In this document: positions 27,539 to 37,309 of the stretch, one piece after another | Position numbering within the stretch: the stretch's first letter is position 1 | Layout: every line of letters begins with the position of its first letter | Virus record (IMG/VR): IMGVR_UViG_3300031705_000002 | Coordinates: 30,958-94,957 of that record | Reading direction: 5' to 3' (one strand) | DNA length: 64,000 bases | Source of the DNA: a virus | The notes under the pieces: model-generated | What the model saw: only the letters and a program-made list of their open reading frames with translations | Databases searched by the model: none | Told to the model about the DNA's origin: nothing | Program-made: the position numbers and the translations under genes

Positions 27539-29050
27539 TTATTTTAAAGGTTTTACTATAAACATATGACCTAGGGCGTCATTTAAAGCTGTCGCGCACT
27601 TTAGAGTCCCCTGCACAGAAAAAGTACTAAGCCAGTTATCTAAATCTACACTTGCAAAATTATTATTAACAACTACCCCGTCTACTGCAATAGAAGATAC
27701 AATATACGCCCGAAGATCAGAAGACTTAAGAACAGTAGCAGTTAATTTAAAAGTTCCTACGGCTGATATAGTCCCAGTAGTAGCTATTGACACACTATTA
27801 ATCATAATGTCTGCTGAATTATTAGTAGTATCACTGAAGCTGCCATAGTATTCTATCTCAAACCCTTCATTTACATCGTACTCTGATAGATCTATATCAA
27901 AAGAATATATAGGATCATCAGCATTTAAAACTAAAGCGTACTTTTTGGCCGCACTTTTTAAAATACCTGAACCTGAACCTGAAGATATGTTCTCTCTTTT
28001 ATTATGAGTATTACTTTCTATATAATAATCCTTTCCATCGTTATAGATAGAAACAGCTTGATACTTTTGGTTTAAAGTTAATGTAGGAGCAGACTCTATA
28101 GTATCCTGAGAACTAGTGCTCACAACTATATTATTTATATCTGCATATCCATACTCGTCTTTTATTACAAACTTAGTAAGCTTGGGATTTTGTAAAGACT
28201 TTACACTAGGTAATGTAATAGATACAGACCCTCTTCTGGAATCCGCAGCTATAATACCTCTATCGCTTTCCTTAGCTATGAATGCATTAAAATCAACTAA
28301 CCTTCTATTAAACATACTACTACCTTCTAAAACCTCTCTAATACTTCTAGGAGACATAGCGGATAAAGAGCTGGTTAGGTTTTGAGAGTCCTCCGATGAG
28401 GATAACTTTAATATACCTGCCACCTCTTCTGTGGCGAATACTACGTTAGTATTTATAATAGCAAACTGAGTCCCCACCTCTCCATGCGTTCCTCCAGCAC
28501 TTCCTGCTGTACATATTATAATATCCCCTTTCTGCACGCTAGGACCATTAAGGGCGAACTTAGGGTACTCTTTCATGGAGATATAAGTATCTCCTGCTGC
28601 AGACCTAGGGTAGACACTCCCATCAAGTTCTTTTATTGTCTTTAAAGATGCAACCAAGAGAGAGTCTGCATACCTTTTGTTAATTAAATCGTCATTGCTA
28701 AACATCGTCACCTTATCATACGTTAAGGGGGCAGATATTTTAGAAGATCCATCTACCTTAATTAGGTGAGCAACCTTAGTGTCTACATAAGATTTATTTG
28801 AAGCATCTCCTCCTACCTTAGGTGAGGGTACCTTTAAAGGTTTAACTAATACTGGGTTGTTTTTATTTAAAGTGTTCTTTTGTATATCCTTCTTTAGCGT
28901 CCTTAACTCTGCAGCCAGCTTATCGCCACTCAGAGTCAGGACCTTAGTAAGATCACTCACACTTATATTCTTAACTTTGCCTCCCTGTACTATAGTTAAA
29001 AGATCAGAACTGGTAGGTTTGGTCGTTTTAGGTAAATTCGATATTTTCAT
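27539..29050 (-). CDS. Tail fibre/spike-type protein
   Basis: 503 residues. N-terminal MKISNLPKTTKPTSSDLLTI is a typical tail-fibre opening; KVGGDASNKSYVDTKV and NDDLINKRYADSLL are the 'NKxYVD/NKRYAD' repeats of phage fibre shafts; SLSAMSPRSIREVL also fits. The C-terminal 150 residues are beta-rich with YSFDIDLSEYDVNEGFEIEY. It lies inside the adhesion module between the 238-residue protein and the giant Cys-rich protein, so it probably belongs to the same host-contact structure. Confidence 0.7.
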   Translation of the reverse strand: MKISNLPKTTKPTSSDLLTIVQGGKVKNISVSDLTKVLTLSGDKLAAELRTLKKDIQKNTLNKNNPVLVKPLKVPSPKVGGDASNKSYVDTKVAHLIKVDGSSKISAPLTYDKVTMFSNDDLINKRYADSLLVASLKTIKELDGSVYPRSAAGDTYISMKEYPKFALNGPSVQKGDIIICTAGSAGGTHGEVGTQFAIINTNVVFATEEVAGILKLSSSEDSQNLTSSLSAMSPRSIREVLEGSSMFNRRLVDFNAFIAKESDRGIIAADSRRGSVSITLPSVKSLQNPKLTKFVIKDEYGYADINNIVVSTSSQDTIESAPTLTLNQKYQAVSIYNDGKDYYIESNTHNKRENISSGSGSGILKSAAKKYALVLNADDPIYSFDIDLSEYDVNEGFEIEYYGSFSDTTNNSADIMINSVSIATTGTISAVGTFKLTATVLKSSDLRAYIVSSIAVDGVVVNNNFASVDLDNWLSTFSVQGTLKCATALNDALGHMFIVKPLK

Positions 29051-29060
29051 TATTCGTTAT

Positions 29061-29777
29061 TTATACATCTAATGGACGACCATCTTCAGTAGTTAGTGAC
29101 TTATTATCATTTAATCTTAGAACCTCTCTCTCTTGAGGCGTTTTCTTGAACTCTGCCTTCACCTCTAAGTACTTATTATTAGAGTATGAGATACCCATCT
29201 CTACCGCCACCTTATCTAGAAGAGCATCCCAGTGTTTAATAGCGTTGACACTTAGTGGTTGAGTAGGGGATACGTAATAATCAACCCCACCCGACACTCT
29301 AGGGTGCGCAGACACAGAGGCATTAGAGATAGTTACACTACCTCCATTATATTTAGACCCCTTAGGGAAGGTAAACGACAGAGAATTATTTTGCACGTCT
29401 AATGTAGCCCCTATTGTAGGGTGAAATACATCTATATTTAGTAAAGATTGATTTTCTTCTATATTAAGTTTTCCTATTAACTCCCTAAAACCCTCTAATG
29501 TGGTTATAAATACATTAACGGTTGCAGGGTAGGTTACCATAGACGACGAGGACACCACAACCGATATAGGGTTAGGTGTGCGGGATGTTATATTTATAGG
29601 CTCCTTTATTGTGTCCCCTAAAAGATCTAACCATGAGGCCAATACATTATATGTAGACTCCATCTTCCTGTTACTTCTTCCTGAGGACAGCTTAGATATT
29701 ATTTTAAAGGAGTATTCCCTAAAGGAATACCTAGCCTGTATATATTTCTTATATATAGATAGTTGTGTAGCAGTCAT
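29061..29777 (-). CDS. Adhesion-module structural protein, unknown
   Basis: 238 residues. A helical N-terminus (QLSIYKKYIQARYSFREYSF) is followed by a beta-rich part (PISVVVSSSSMVTYPATVNV, NNSLSFTFPKG) and a polar C-terminus. No enzyme motif or signal peptide. It starts six bases after the end of the larger metalloprotease cluster and is co-oriented with it. I do not recognise the family; probably a virion protein. Confidence 0.5.
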   Translation of the reverse strand: MTATQLSIYKKYIQARYSFREYSFKIISKLSSGRSNRKMESTYNVLASWLDLLGDTIKEPINITSRTPNPISVVVSSSSMVTYPATVNVFITTLEGFRELIGKLNIEENQSLLNIDVFHPTIGATLDVQNNSLSFTFPKGSKYNGGSVTISNASVSAHPRVSGGVDYYVSPTQPLSVNAIKHWDALLDKVAVEMGISYSNNKYLEVKAEFKKTPQEREVLRLNDNKSLTTEDGRPLDV

Positions 29778-29783
29778 GTTATA

Positions 29784-32700
29784 TTATAATTTTACAAATT
29801 TACAAATATTTTCTATATTTTCTTTGATTTTAAAGAACTTTTTCGCATATTCAAGCGCGATAGGTGTTTTTATATTCACAGCCTTTAACTGTTCTGAGGT
29901 ATACAGTCTGAATAAGATACTCCCGAGAGTGCCTGCCCAAACCATCTCCCCTAACCTACGTACGTAAGGTCCCGAATAAGACTCCCCAGAAGCTGAGTAG
30001 TATACTCCTCCCAAGGTAAATAACTTAGAAGTTAGTGTGAAGTTTAAGGAATCTCTTGGGAGAGGTTCTTCGACATACTCCCCGCAGTCTACTTCATATT
30101 CCACGCCAGAATCTAGGATTATCTGATTAATCGTCTCATCGGAGGCTCCGCCCCCTATAAAGCACCCCTCCGATGTAAGAACACCCGAAAGACATGCATC
30201 GTCACTAAGTACGTACTGGTAACCCCCACCCGCACATTCTTGGCCTTCAGTGTCATACAAAGGGTATTCATCGTTATATAGTACAGGGCTCTCTGTAGCT
30301 CCCTCCTCAAAGTATTCAAGGTATTCCTCTAAGTATAGGGCGTCTCCGCAATCTGTAGGTGAGACAACTTCACATATCTCTATTATATGTGTAGGGACTA
30401 CACAGCCTTCTTCCCCTAAAAATATACAGTGTCTCCAGTCATATATAGATGCATCAGGGTTGTAATTAAGAGCCTCTATATCCATACACCCTACAAGTGA
30501 GGTGGTATCTATAGCCTCTATGTACTCTACAATTTCCGTAAAAATAGGAGTAAAAAGATCCACAGTAGATACATATGTTTTTAAGTCTAATAAGTCTGCA
30601 AACACCTTCATGGGAGCGAAGGTTCCTGCGCCTGAATCCAGAACCTCCTCAATAATAGCTATCTGAGAAGGGCTATAGGCCTGCCTAGTTCCTGAATATA
30701 TTACATTGTCTAGGGTCTTATACCCCTCTCCGTACCCGTAAGACCTAACACCAGTACCAAGACTGTAATTCATAGGATCCGCTAGTGTATTGAATGTATA
30801 GGTGTACCCGTTAAACGTCATTCCGTGTAGATACAACTCCGTACTTTCTCCCTTAAGATAGCTCTTATAGCTATCTATATCTAAGTCTACTATTTTATAA
30901 GGATTGTAGTATTCAGAGTACATTTCAGTGCTTCCCGTAATAACTCTATTTAACATCGTCCCTGCACTTCGACGTGAATAGTCCATAGGCATTACATCAG
31001 GGTACGAGTATATATCCGAGATGTCTACGTATGTACCCCCTCCTACCGCAAAAGTTTGGTACGTAAGGGTTTGACCTAAGGCAAGCTCGTAGGGCAACTT
31101 ACTCTCAGGCCCTGCTATACCATAATAACCAAAAGTAGGTAAATGCCCATTATATGTGCTGAAAGCCGCAACATTCCCTTTAAAATATTTTGTAGCCAGA
31201 AGTGAGTTAAACACAAGTAAATTCCTCAAAGTTTGACTGTGTTCATTTACGGCGCCGTCAAAGACGCTCCTCATAACTCTTGCGTAAAGCTCTTGAGCCT
31301 CCCCAATAACGTATCCTACAAAATCACCATCAATATCTCTGTACGTTTGGGGGGTATGTAGACAGGGACAAAACTCTGCATTGTATAAATCATCTGTAGG
31401 AGTATTGTCAGGATAAGGAGGGTAGGCAGTGTTAGCCCAATTACCGTTAACTTCCCAAAACTCATCGTATATATCTGTAGGGGCACCGTCCCCGTCCAAC
31501 TTACAGAAGGACGCCCTTGTAATAAAATCTATAGGAGAAATCCGCGTATAATTAGTGGCAGTAGTAGTAGTTATTACTATATTAGAAAAAACCCCTCCAG
31601 ACGTTGAATCAATAGTTAGGTCAAAGTTTTCGGGGGATGTACTCCACGGAGATATAGTAATGCTTGCTCCGACACTCCCGTTATCTACAATAGTACTCCC
31701 AAACATACCTCCCTCGTGGTGCAGGTTTACATAACCTCCCCCAAATTGCGAAGAAAGGGTTACAGTAAAGCTTATAGATTCAAACCTCCCCTCTATGGGG
31801 ATAATTATAGGCGAACCCCCCATAGTAGTTACACTTCCAGTGGTCTCATTTATATATATAGAGCCATCCATAGATGTATGTATCTTAGCAAAAATTGGAG
31901 TGTAACTTCCCGTAACACCCGAAGTTACATCTTCGTAGTGAGACTTATTAACAACAAATTTAGGGAACCCTTCCTCCGTGACAGCAGTGTCAGACAAGTG
32001 CCCTCCCCAAGGGGCCCCGTGATCTACTGCTGCGGTAGAATATTTAACCTGTAATTTTAGGGCTGAAATCTCCTCGGACGAGAGGTCGAAAGGAGAGCCT
32101 GCTATAGTTTCAGGTATTATTTTTATAGTTACCCCATCTTCCACAACAGTATCATACCCTAAAGTAGGTTTGTTAGGGGAAGAGTGCATGTCCTTTAGGT
32201 GCCTAAACAGCCCACTTAAATACTGACTATCTGTAGTACTTAAGCCTCCAGCACTTTCTGCAGTAAACGTAAATATAGGCTTATATGAATCTACAAGCCC
32301 TCCCTCAAAAGAATGCTTCAAAGCGAAGGTATGCCCAAGCTCATGTGTAAGTATACTCACAAAAGTGTTAAACTTAAACTCAGAAAAAGCACCTATAGGG
32401 GTAGCCATCATAAGCTCCCCGTGCCCCATAAAAGAGTTATTACTCGAGTAACGCGACGTAGGCATAGAGGCTCTACCTGAAAAGTCAACTCTACGGCCAA
32501 ACTTCCCTGAGGGACCCGACAACACTATTATATTTAAAAAAGGATAGCCAGCTTTCCCCGTGTTTTTGTAATATTGGTAAGCTTCGTTTTCAGAGTAATC
32601 AGCTAAGCGCCCATAACGGACATTAATATCCCCGATATTAAATCTAGGGGTTTCGCTAAGAGTTTGGTGCCTATACTTAGCGGACAGTCCTGGGGCCCCA

Positions 32701-33491
32701 AAACCTTCTAAGGTAGAGGCAGCAAGCATTTCAGACCCTTTCAATTTACTCTGGTCTTGAATAAATATAGCCCCCTCAGGTCCGCAATCTATAAATCCTC
32801 CTAAATCTGCTATATGTCTAAGCCGTACTAAGTTTATGTATTCTGGGGTTAACTCCAAAGCAGCCCCCACGCCCCCTGGATCTCCCACCCACTCGCTCTC
32901 AAAGGTAGATGAAAATATAAGAAACTCCTCCTCTGCTGCCTCTCGCTGAGCAAGTGCTTCGTCACTTATAGTGTTTAGGGTGTCAGATGCTGTGTATGAA
33001 AAATAAGGGGAATCAGAGTCTGCCGCAACTTTAAAATCCACTACCGCCCTATCCGAGGCCGCTGAACTTCTGTTAAACTCCTTTAGCATGTTAACTGGGA
33101 GTTTATTGGGTAGCTTTAGTCTTATCTTAGATTCCACTCCGTGGTCTACATTATCTATAGCTGCACCTATCAATACCCCAGGAGGTACATATGTGCCTGC
33201 ATACACCTCATTAAGTTTCTCTAGAGCGTCTATATAAAACTGTTTTCCGTAATGAAAAACCTCCCCTGTCTCTGAATTCTCAAGGAGTGTAAATACCACT
33301 GGCAAGTAAACCAACTCCGCTTCCGTGTAGGGTATGGTCCGTGTAGTTTCTAAGTCTGTGGATCGACCTGCAGCCCTCTTAAGTGTACGGGCTATGTTAG
33401 GTATATCATTAAACTCAGAGTCATCAACTGTGCATTCCTCTACGAATCCCTGTATCTTTTTAGGGTTTTTATTTATAAACTTCTTTGCCAT
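29784..33491 (-). CDS. Virion-associated M43-like (pappalysin/cytophagalysin) metalloprotease, paralogue 1
   Basis: 1,235 residues. N-terminal tag MAKKFINKNPKK, then LVYLPVVFTLLEN, an M43-type lead-in strand. The zinc motif H383-E-L-G-H387-TFALK-H393 is followed by SF and a region with DNVIYSGTRQAYSPSQIAII that resembles the Met-turn segment of M43 enzymes, although the usual Met is not obvious. Near residue 1,000 there is a degenerate Cys module (GCMDIEALNYNPDAS). The C-terminus ends KENIENICKFVKL. It is paralogous to the next gene upstream. No signal peptide, so most likely carried on the virion to cut host surface protein during adsorption; substrate unknown. Confidence 0.8.
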   Translation of the reverse strand: MAKKFINKNPKKIQGFVEECTVDDSEFNDIPNIARTLKRAAGRSTDLETTRTIPYTEAELVYLPVVFTLLENSETGEVFHYGKQFYIDALEKLNEVYAGTYVPPGVLIGAAIDNVDHGVESKIRLKLPNKLPVNMLKEFNRSSAASDRAVVDFKVAADSDSPYFSYTASDTLNTISDEALAQREAAEEEFLIFSSTFESEWVGDPGGVGAALELTPEYINLVRLRHIADLGGFIDCGPEGAIFIQDQSKLKGSEMLAASTLEGFGAPGLSAKYRHQTLSETPRFNIGDINVRYGRLADYSENEAYQYYKNTGKAGYPFLNIIVLSGPSGKFGRRVDFSGRASMPTSRYSSNNSFMGHGELMMATPIGAFSEFKFNTFVSILTHELGHTFALKHSFEGGLVDSYKPIFTFTAESAGGLSTTDSQYLSGLFRHLKDMHSSPNKPTLGYDTVVEDGVTIKIIPETIAGSPFDLSSEEISALKLQVKYSTAAVDHGAPWGGHLSDTAVTEEGFPKFVVNKSHYEDVTSGVTGSYTPIFAKIHTSMDGSIYINETTGSVTTMGGSPIIIPIEGRFESISFTVTLSSQFGGGYVNLHHEGGMFGSTIVDNGSVGASITISPWSTSPENFDLTIDSTSGGVFSNIVITTTTATNYTRISPIDFITRASFCKLDGDGAPTDIYDEFWEVNGNWANTAYPPYPDNTPTDDLYNAEFCPCLHTPQTYRDIDGDFVGYVIGEAQELYARVMRSVFDGAVNEHSQTLRNLLVFNSLLATKYFKGNVAAFSTYNGHLPTFGYYGIAGPESKLPYELALGQTLTYQTFAVGGGTYVDISDIYSYPDVMPMDYSRRSAGTMLNRVITGSTEMYSEYYNPYKIVDLDIDSYKSYLKGESTELYLHGMTFNGYTYTFNTLADPMNYSLGTGVRSYGYGEGYKTLDNVIYSGTRQAYSPSQIAIIEEVLDSGAGTFAPMKVFADLLDLKTYVSTVDLFTPIFTEIVEYIEAIDTTSLVGCMDIEALNYNPDASIYDWRHCIFLGEEGCVVPTHIIEICEVVSPTDCGDALYLEEYLEYFEEGATESPVLYNDEYPLYDTEGQECAGGGYQYVLSDDACLSGVLTSEGCFIGGGASDETINQIILDSGVEYEVDCGEYVEEPLPRDSLNFTLTSKLFTLGGVYYSASGESYSGPYVRRLGEMVWAGTLGSILFRLYTSEQLKAVNIKTPIALEYAKKFFKIKENIENICKFVKL

Positions 33492-36400
33492 TATTTCACG
33501 AATTTACAGATATTTTCTATACTCTCTTTAACTTTAAAGAATTTTTCAGCAGCAACTAGAGTGGGGGTGGTTTTTAAGTTTAGAGCGCTTAGTTGTTCCG
33601 AGGTATACAACCTAAAGGATGTATTACCTATACTACCTGCCCATACGATACCTCCAGTTCTGTACACATAAGGCCCTGAGTAATACTCTCCCTTTGAGGA
33701 GAAATACATTCCTCCAGATGTAAATAGGTTAGGATATATCAAATCTCTAGTGTCTGCAGATTCCCCGCAATTTAAGGTATACTCCGAACTATTAGTGGTT
33801 AGTAATTCTACTAACTCCTCTTCTGAGGTATTCCCCACAAAACAATCCGTGTCTATTGTTCCGTACACACACCCATTATTATCTAATACATATTTAAACC
33901 CTCCACCCCCATCTCCCTCTTCGCAGTCGGGGTCGCCAGGATACTCCTCACTATACAACACAACACTCTCTGTATTCGTACCGTCAAAATATTCTAAAAA
34001 ATCAGCAGGGGGAAGTAGAAACCCACAAATTAATGGAGAGTCTTCTAAGCATACATTTATAATATGTGGGAGTTTGTCACAAATAGGCACTGGGTATATA
34101 CATACTCTATCGTCCCCTATATAACCGTTAGCACTACTAGCTGAGGCAATGTCGTAGTTTAGACCGTTAGTGTCGTTGCACACTATATATTGATCTAAGG
34201 ATGGGTCCGCTATAAGAGTTACTATATCCTCATATATAGGAGTAAATAAATCTGTAGTAGATTCATATGTTCCCAACTCTATAAGATCCCCAAACCTCTT
34301 AGCCCTCTTATACATACCTAGCTCTAAGTCAACCGCTGCTTCCGCAATAGCTATTTGTGCGGGAGAGAAACTAACTCTGCATGTACCGATCTGACCGCTA
34401 CCTCTCGAGAATCCCCCAGACGTAGGGTCTGTATCTAGTAGGGAGCTTGTCAGATATGAAGAGATCGTCCTCCTGTATTGCATACATTCATATATTGACG
34501 TATAATTAAGATTAAACCCTAAAAGATCTTTGTTGTAAAAAACGTTATCTGCCTGTGTAGTTAATCCTGAGAGGGAGTCAGACCAATTCGAAAGTAGATA
34601 GGGGTTGTAATATCGGGAATTTATATTTGAGTTTCCCGTCATAAAACGCTGTTGTATGGGGTACGTCACTTTAAATTCCGCGTGCGCAGTCATTTGAGGG
34701 GCTGTATCCGAAACCCTAGAAGTAGAGGGATCCTCCTTAATATAAGTATTCCCCGAATATAGAGTACTAGGAGTCCCTAAAAGGGCATGCACTTTCCCTA
34801 TAGGGGGCATACCACAAAACCCTATGATAGGTAAAACTCCGTTAGGGCACGGGAGTACATACCCTCTAGTAGCATTTAGAGGGAAGAAATAACTCACCCC
34901 CATCTGCATCGCATTTACAACAGAACTCTTTGAGCTTTTTGCATTAGAAGACGATATATCGGTAACTACATCATCCATTAAGTTATACATATCTCGCATC
35001 CCCTGCGAATCGCTTATAGGGGTAAAAGAACTTATTACTCCATCTGCATCCCTATACAACTGAGGGGTATGTAGACAAGGGCAGTATGTCGCGTCATACA
35101 TAAAATCTGTAGGCATATTATCAGGGTAAGGAGGAAAATCTTCATTAACCCAATTCCCATTTAAAGCCCAAAATTCATCATAAATATTAGTTATAGCACC
35201 ATTACTATCTAGCTTACAGAAGGGTATTCTTGTTACATGATCTACTGCTCTCAGTGTCTCATTTGATACTACCGCCGTAGTATTAACTACTATAGAATGT
35301 ATATAAATAGACGCGGTTGAGGTAGTAGACCTACCTATAACTATATCTGTAACCCCATCCAACTCTGCTGCGGTAAAGGATATTGTAAAAATTTGGTCAG
35401 GATATAGATCCCCCAATATAGCACTACCATATAGTACATTGAAGAGTTGGTCATGCACTTTAACAACAACGTTAGCATTTACCTTAAAAGAAATTACACA
35501 GGAATTAATAATCCCTGCATTCTCAATATTGAATCCTACTCCTCCTCCCAATGCATATGTAGCATTAGTAAACTCTACATACGCCCCGTGATTAATGGGC
35601 GTATTACTATAAGAAGAGGGAGTGAGAAGATCTAAATATATATCCCCACTTATACCATAGGTAACCTGCCCATAAGAAGCTTTATTAATTATAAGTCTCG
35701 GAAACCCCTCTGAAGTAAATTCTGTTTCCGACAGACTGCCTCCCCAAACCACAGTAGTGTTCATTGCGTACTCTAATATTCTCGATTTGTATGTAATCGT
35801 ATTACTGTCGTATAGGTTAAAAAATCCTAAGGAGTCTGCAGTAGGTAGGATCTTTATAGTAACCCCATCCTCCACAACAGTATCCATGTGCATAAAAATG
35901 TTCCCAGGTAAATCTGAAGCAACTAAATCTGCGGCTAGGTTTATTCTACCTTCAACGAAAAGCTTGTCATCATTTGAAAGCGTATTCAGAACTGCTGCAT
36001 CCCCCGTAAAAGGTAGCGAGGTAACATTGTATATATCCGTAAACATATCAGTTGTACGTCCTCCCGTAAAGGTGTGGGATAAAGTAAAGGAGTGCCCTAA
36101 TTCATGTAATAATACATGACAGTACTGTACCATATCCTTGAGTGTGTACATCTCAACTATACCATGTGGTTGCATAGCGAAAGCAGTAGCATCTAATGCT
36201 GTAGGGAAGGGGGATTTACCTGAAAACCCCATACTATTAGCCCAACGAGTTCTCTCATCCCCAGTTCCTCTATAATTAAATACATGTATAGCAGGGATAC
36301 GTAACTGTCTCTGATACTTAGTCCAATACTTCGATGGGCCCAGTGAGGGCTCCATTTTTGTACCATTGTTATTGGCGGGCATCACAAAATCTTTACTGTT

Positions 36401-37309
36401 CCCTCTATCAACACTGGCTGGAGGCGGGTATATCTCTGAGTACTGATTTACGGCTAACGAGTAACCATGTTGATACCCATAGGCAGTCATCCTAGACCCT
36501 TTAAGGTCATTTACATCTCTTATAAATATAGCCCCTGTAGGGCCGCAGTCTATAAAACCTCCCAATTGGTTTATATGGTCAGTACGTTCATACTCAATAA
36601 ACTCAGGAGAAGTAGCCAACAGATTGGTAGCTTCCGTCTCTGAATTACCTACAGATACAGTGTAATTAAATAGAGTGTTATATGCTGCTTCCGCAACAGT
36701 AAAGTCAGCTAAGGCGTCTGCTTGAGCGGTATTCAATACAGAAGAATCATTGTATTTAAAAATACCGTATAAAGACAGATGTGACGAACTTGCCTCTACC
36801 ACATGGTCATGATACCCAAAATCCATAACAGACATAGCATTCGTACTAACAGGGTAGTTGAAATTTTTAAGGACACCTGCGGGAAGTTGCTGAGGTAGTT
36901 TATACCTTATCTTACATTCAACTCCGTGGTCTGTGTGATACTTAGCCGCCCCCATAGTAACTTCGTCAGGGACAACAAAAGTCCCCTCAAGCATAGAGTT
37001 GATTGTATCTATAACATCTATATAAAACTGCATCCCGTTATGGTAAACCGCCTCCTTCTCCCTATCCTCGAATAGATGAAAAACTATTGGAATATAAACA
37101 AGTTCACTTGCAGTGTATTCTGTATAAGGAGCGGCTCGAGAGTTTCTTAGTTCTTTTAGTTTTTCACCCCGCTCTGCGGCTATTTTAGTGACCTCTTTAT
37201 GTCCTGGAATATCTTCATACTTAACCTCCTCCGTGCCGCACGATTCTTCACCGTCTTCTATATCCCTTAAATCTACTTTAGGGCTCTTATTTATAAACTT
37301 TTTTGCCAT
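33491..37309 (-). CDS. Virion-associated M43-like metalloprotease, paralogue 2
   Basis: 1,272 residues. It shares with its neighbour the tag MAKKFINKSPK, the LVYIPIVFHLFED strand, HTDHGVECKIRYKLP, GGFIDCGPTGAIFI, and the zinc motif H402-E-L-G-H406-SFTLS-H412. It also shares the FCKLDxxGxxxxIYDEFW segment and the C-terminal KESIENICKFVK. The segment VSFSPAQIAIAEAAV matches the end of the catalytic region. A divergent Cys module (CNDTNGLNYD) lies near residue 1,050. The gene starts with a one-base overlap with the pseudoprotease gene upstream and ends one base into the next. Probably a tandem duplicate that has diverged to a different substrate. Confidence 0.8.
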   Translation of the reverse strand: MAKKFINKSPKVDLRDIEDGEESCGTEEVKYEDIPGHKEVTKIAAERGEKLKELRNSRAAPYTEYTASELVYIPIVFHLFEDREKEAVYHNGMQFYIDVIDTINSMLEGTFVVPDEVTMGAAKYHTDHGVECKIRYKLPQQLPAGVLKNFNYPVSTNAMSVMDFGYHDHVVEASSSHLSLYGIFKYNDSSVLNTAQADALADFTVAEAAYNTLFNYTVSVGNSETEATNLLATSPEFIEYERTDHINQLGGFIDCGPTGAIFIRDVNDLKGSRMTAYGYQHGYSLAVNQYSEIYPPPASVDRGNSKDFVMPANNNGTKMEPSLGPSKYWTKYQRQLRIPAIHVFNYRGTGDERTRWANSMGFSGKSPFPTALDATAFAMQPHGIVEMYTLKDMVQYCHVLLHELGHSFTLSHTFTGGRTTDMFTDIYNVTSLPFTGDAAVLNTLSNDDKLFVEGRINLAADLVASDLPGNIFMHMDTVVEDGVTIKILPTADSLGFFNLYDSNTITYKSRILEYAMNTTVVWGGSLSETEFTSEGFPRLIINKASYGQVTYGISGDIYLDLLTPSSYSNTPINHGAYVEFTNATYALGGGVGFNIENAGIINSCVISFKVNANVVVKVHDQLFNVLYGSAILGDLYPDQIFTISFTAAELDGVTDIVIGRSTTSTASIYIHSIVVNTTAVVSNETLRAVDHVTRIPFCKLDSNGAITNIYDEFWALNGNWVNEDFPPYPDNMPTDFMYDATYCPCLHTPQLYRDADGVISSFTPISDSQGMRDMYNLMDDVVTDISSSNAKSSKSSVVNAMQMGVSYFFPLNATRGYVLPCPNGVLPIIGFCGMPPIGKVHALLGTPSTLYSGNTYIKEDPSTSRVSDTAPQMTAHAEFKVTYPIQQRFMTGNSNINSRYYNPYLLSNWSDSLSGLTTQADNVFYNKDLLGFNLNYTSIYECMQYRRTISSYLTSSLLDTDPTSGGFSRGSGQIGTCRVSFSPAQIAIAEAAVDLELGMYKRAKRFGDLIELGTYESTTDLFTPIYEDIVTLIADPSLDQYIVCNDTNGLNYDIASASSANGYIGDDRVCIYPVPICDKLPHIINVCLEDSPLICGFLLPPADFLEYFDGTNTESVVLYSEEYPGDPDCEEGDGGGGFKYVLDNNGCVYGTIDTDCFVGNTSEEELVELLTTNSSEYTLNCGESADTRDLIYPNLFTSGGMYFSSKGEYYSGPYVYRTGGIVWAGSIGNTSFRLYTSEQLSALNLKTTPTLVAAEKFFKVKESIENICKFVK

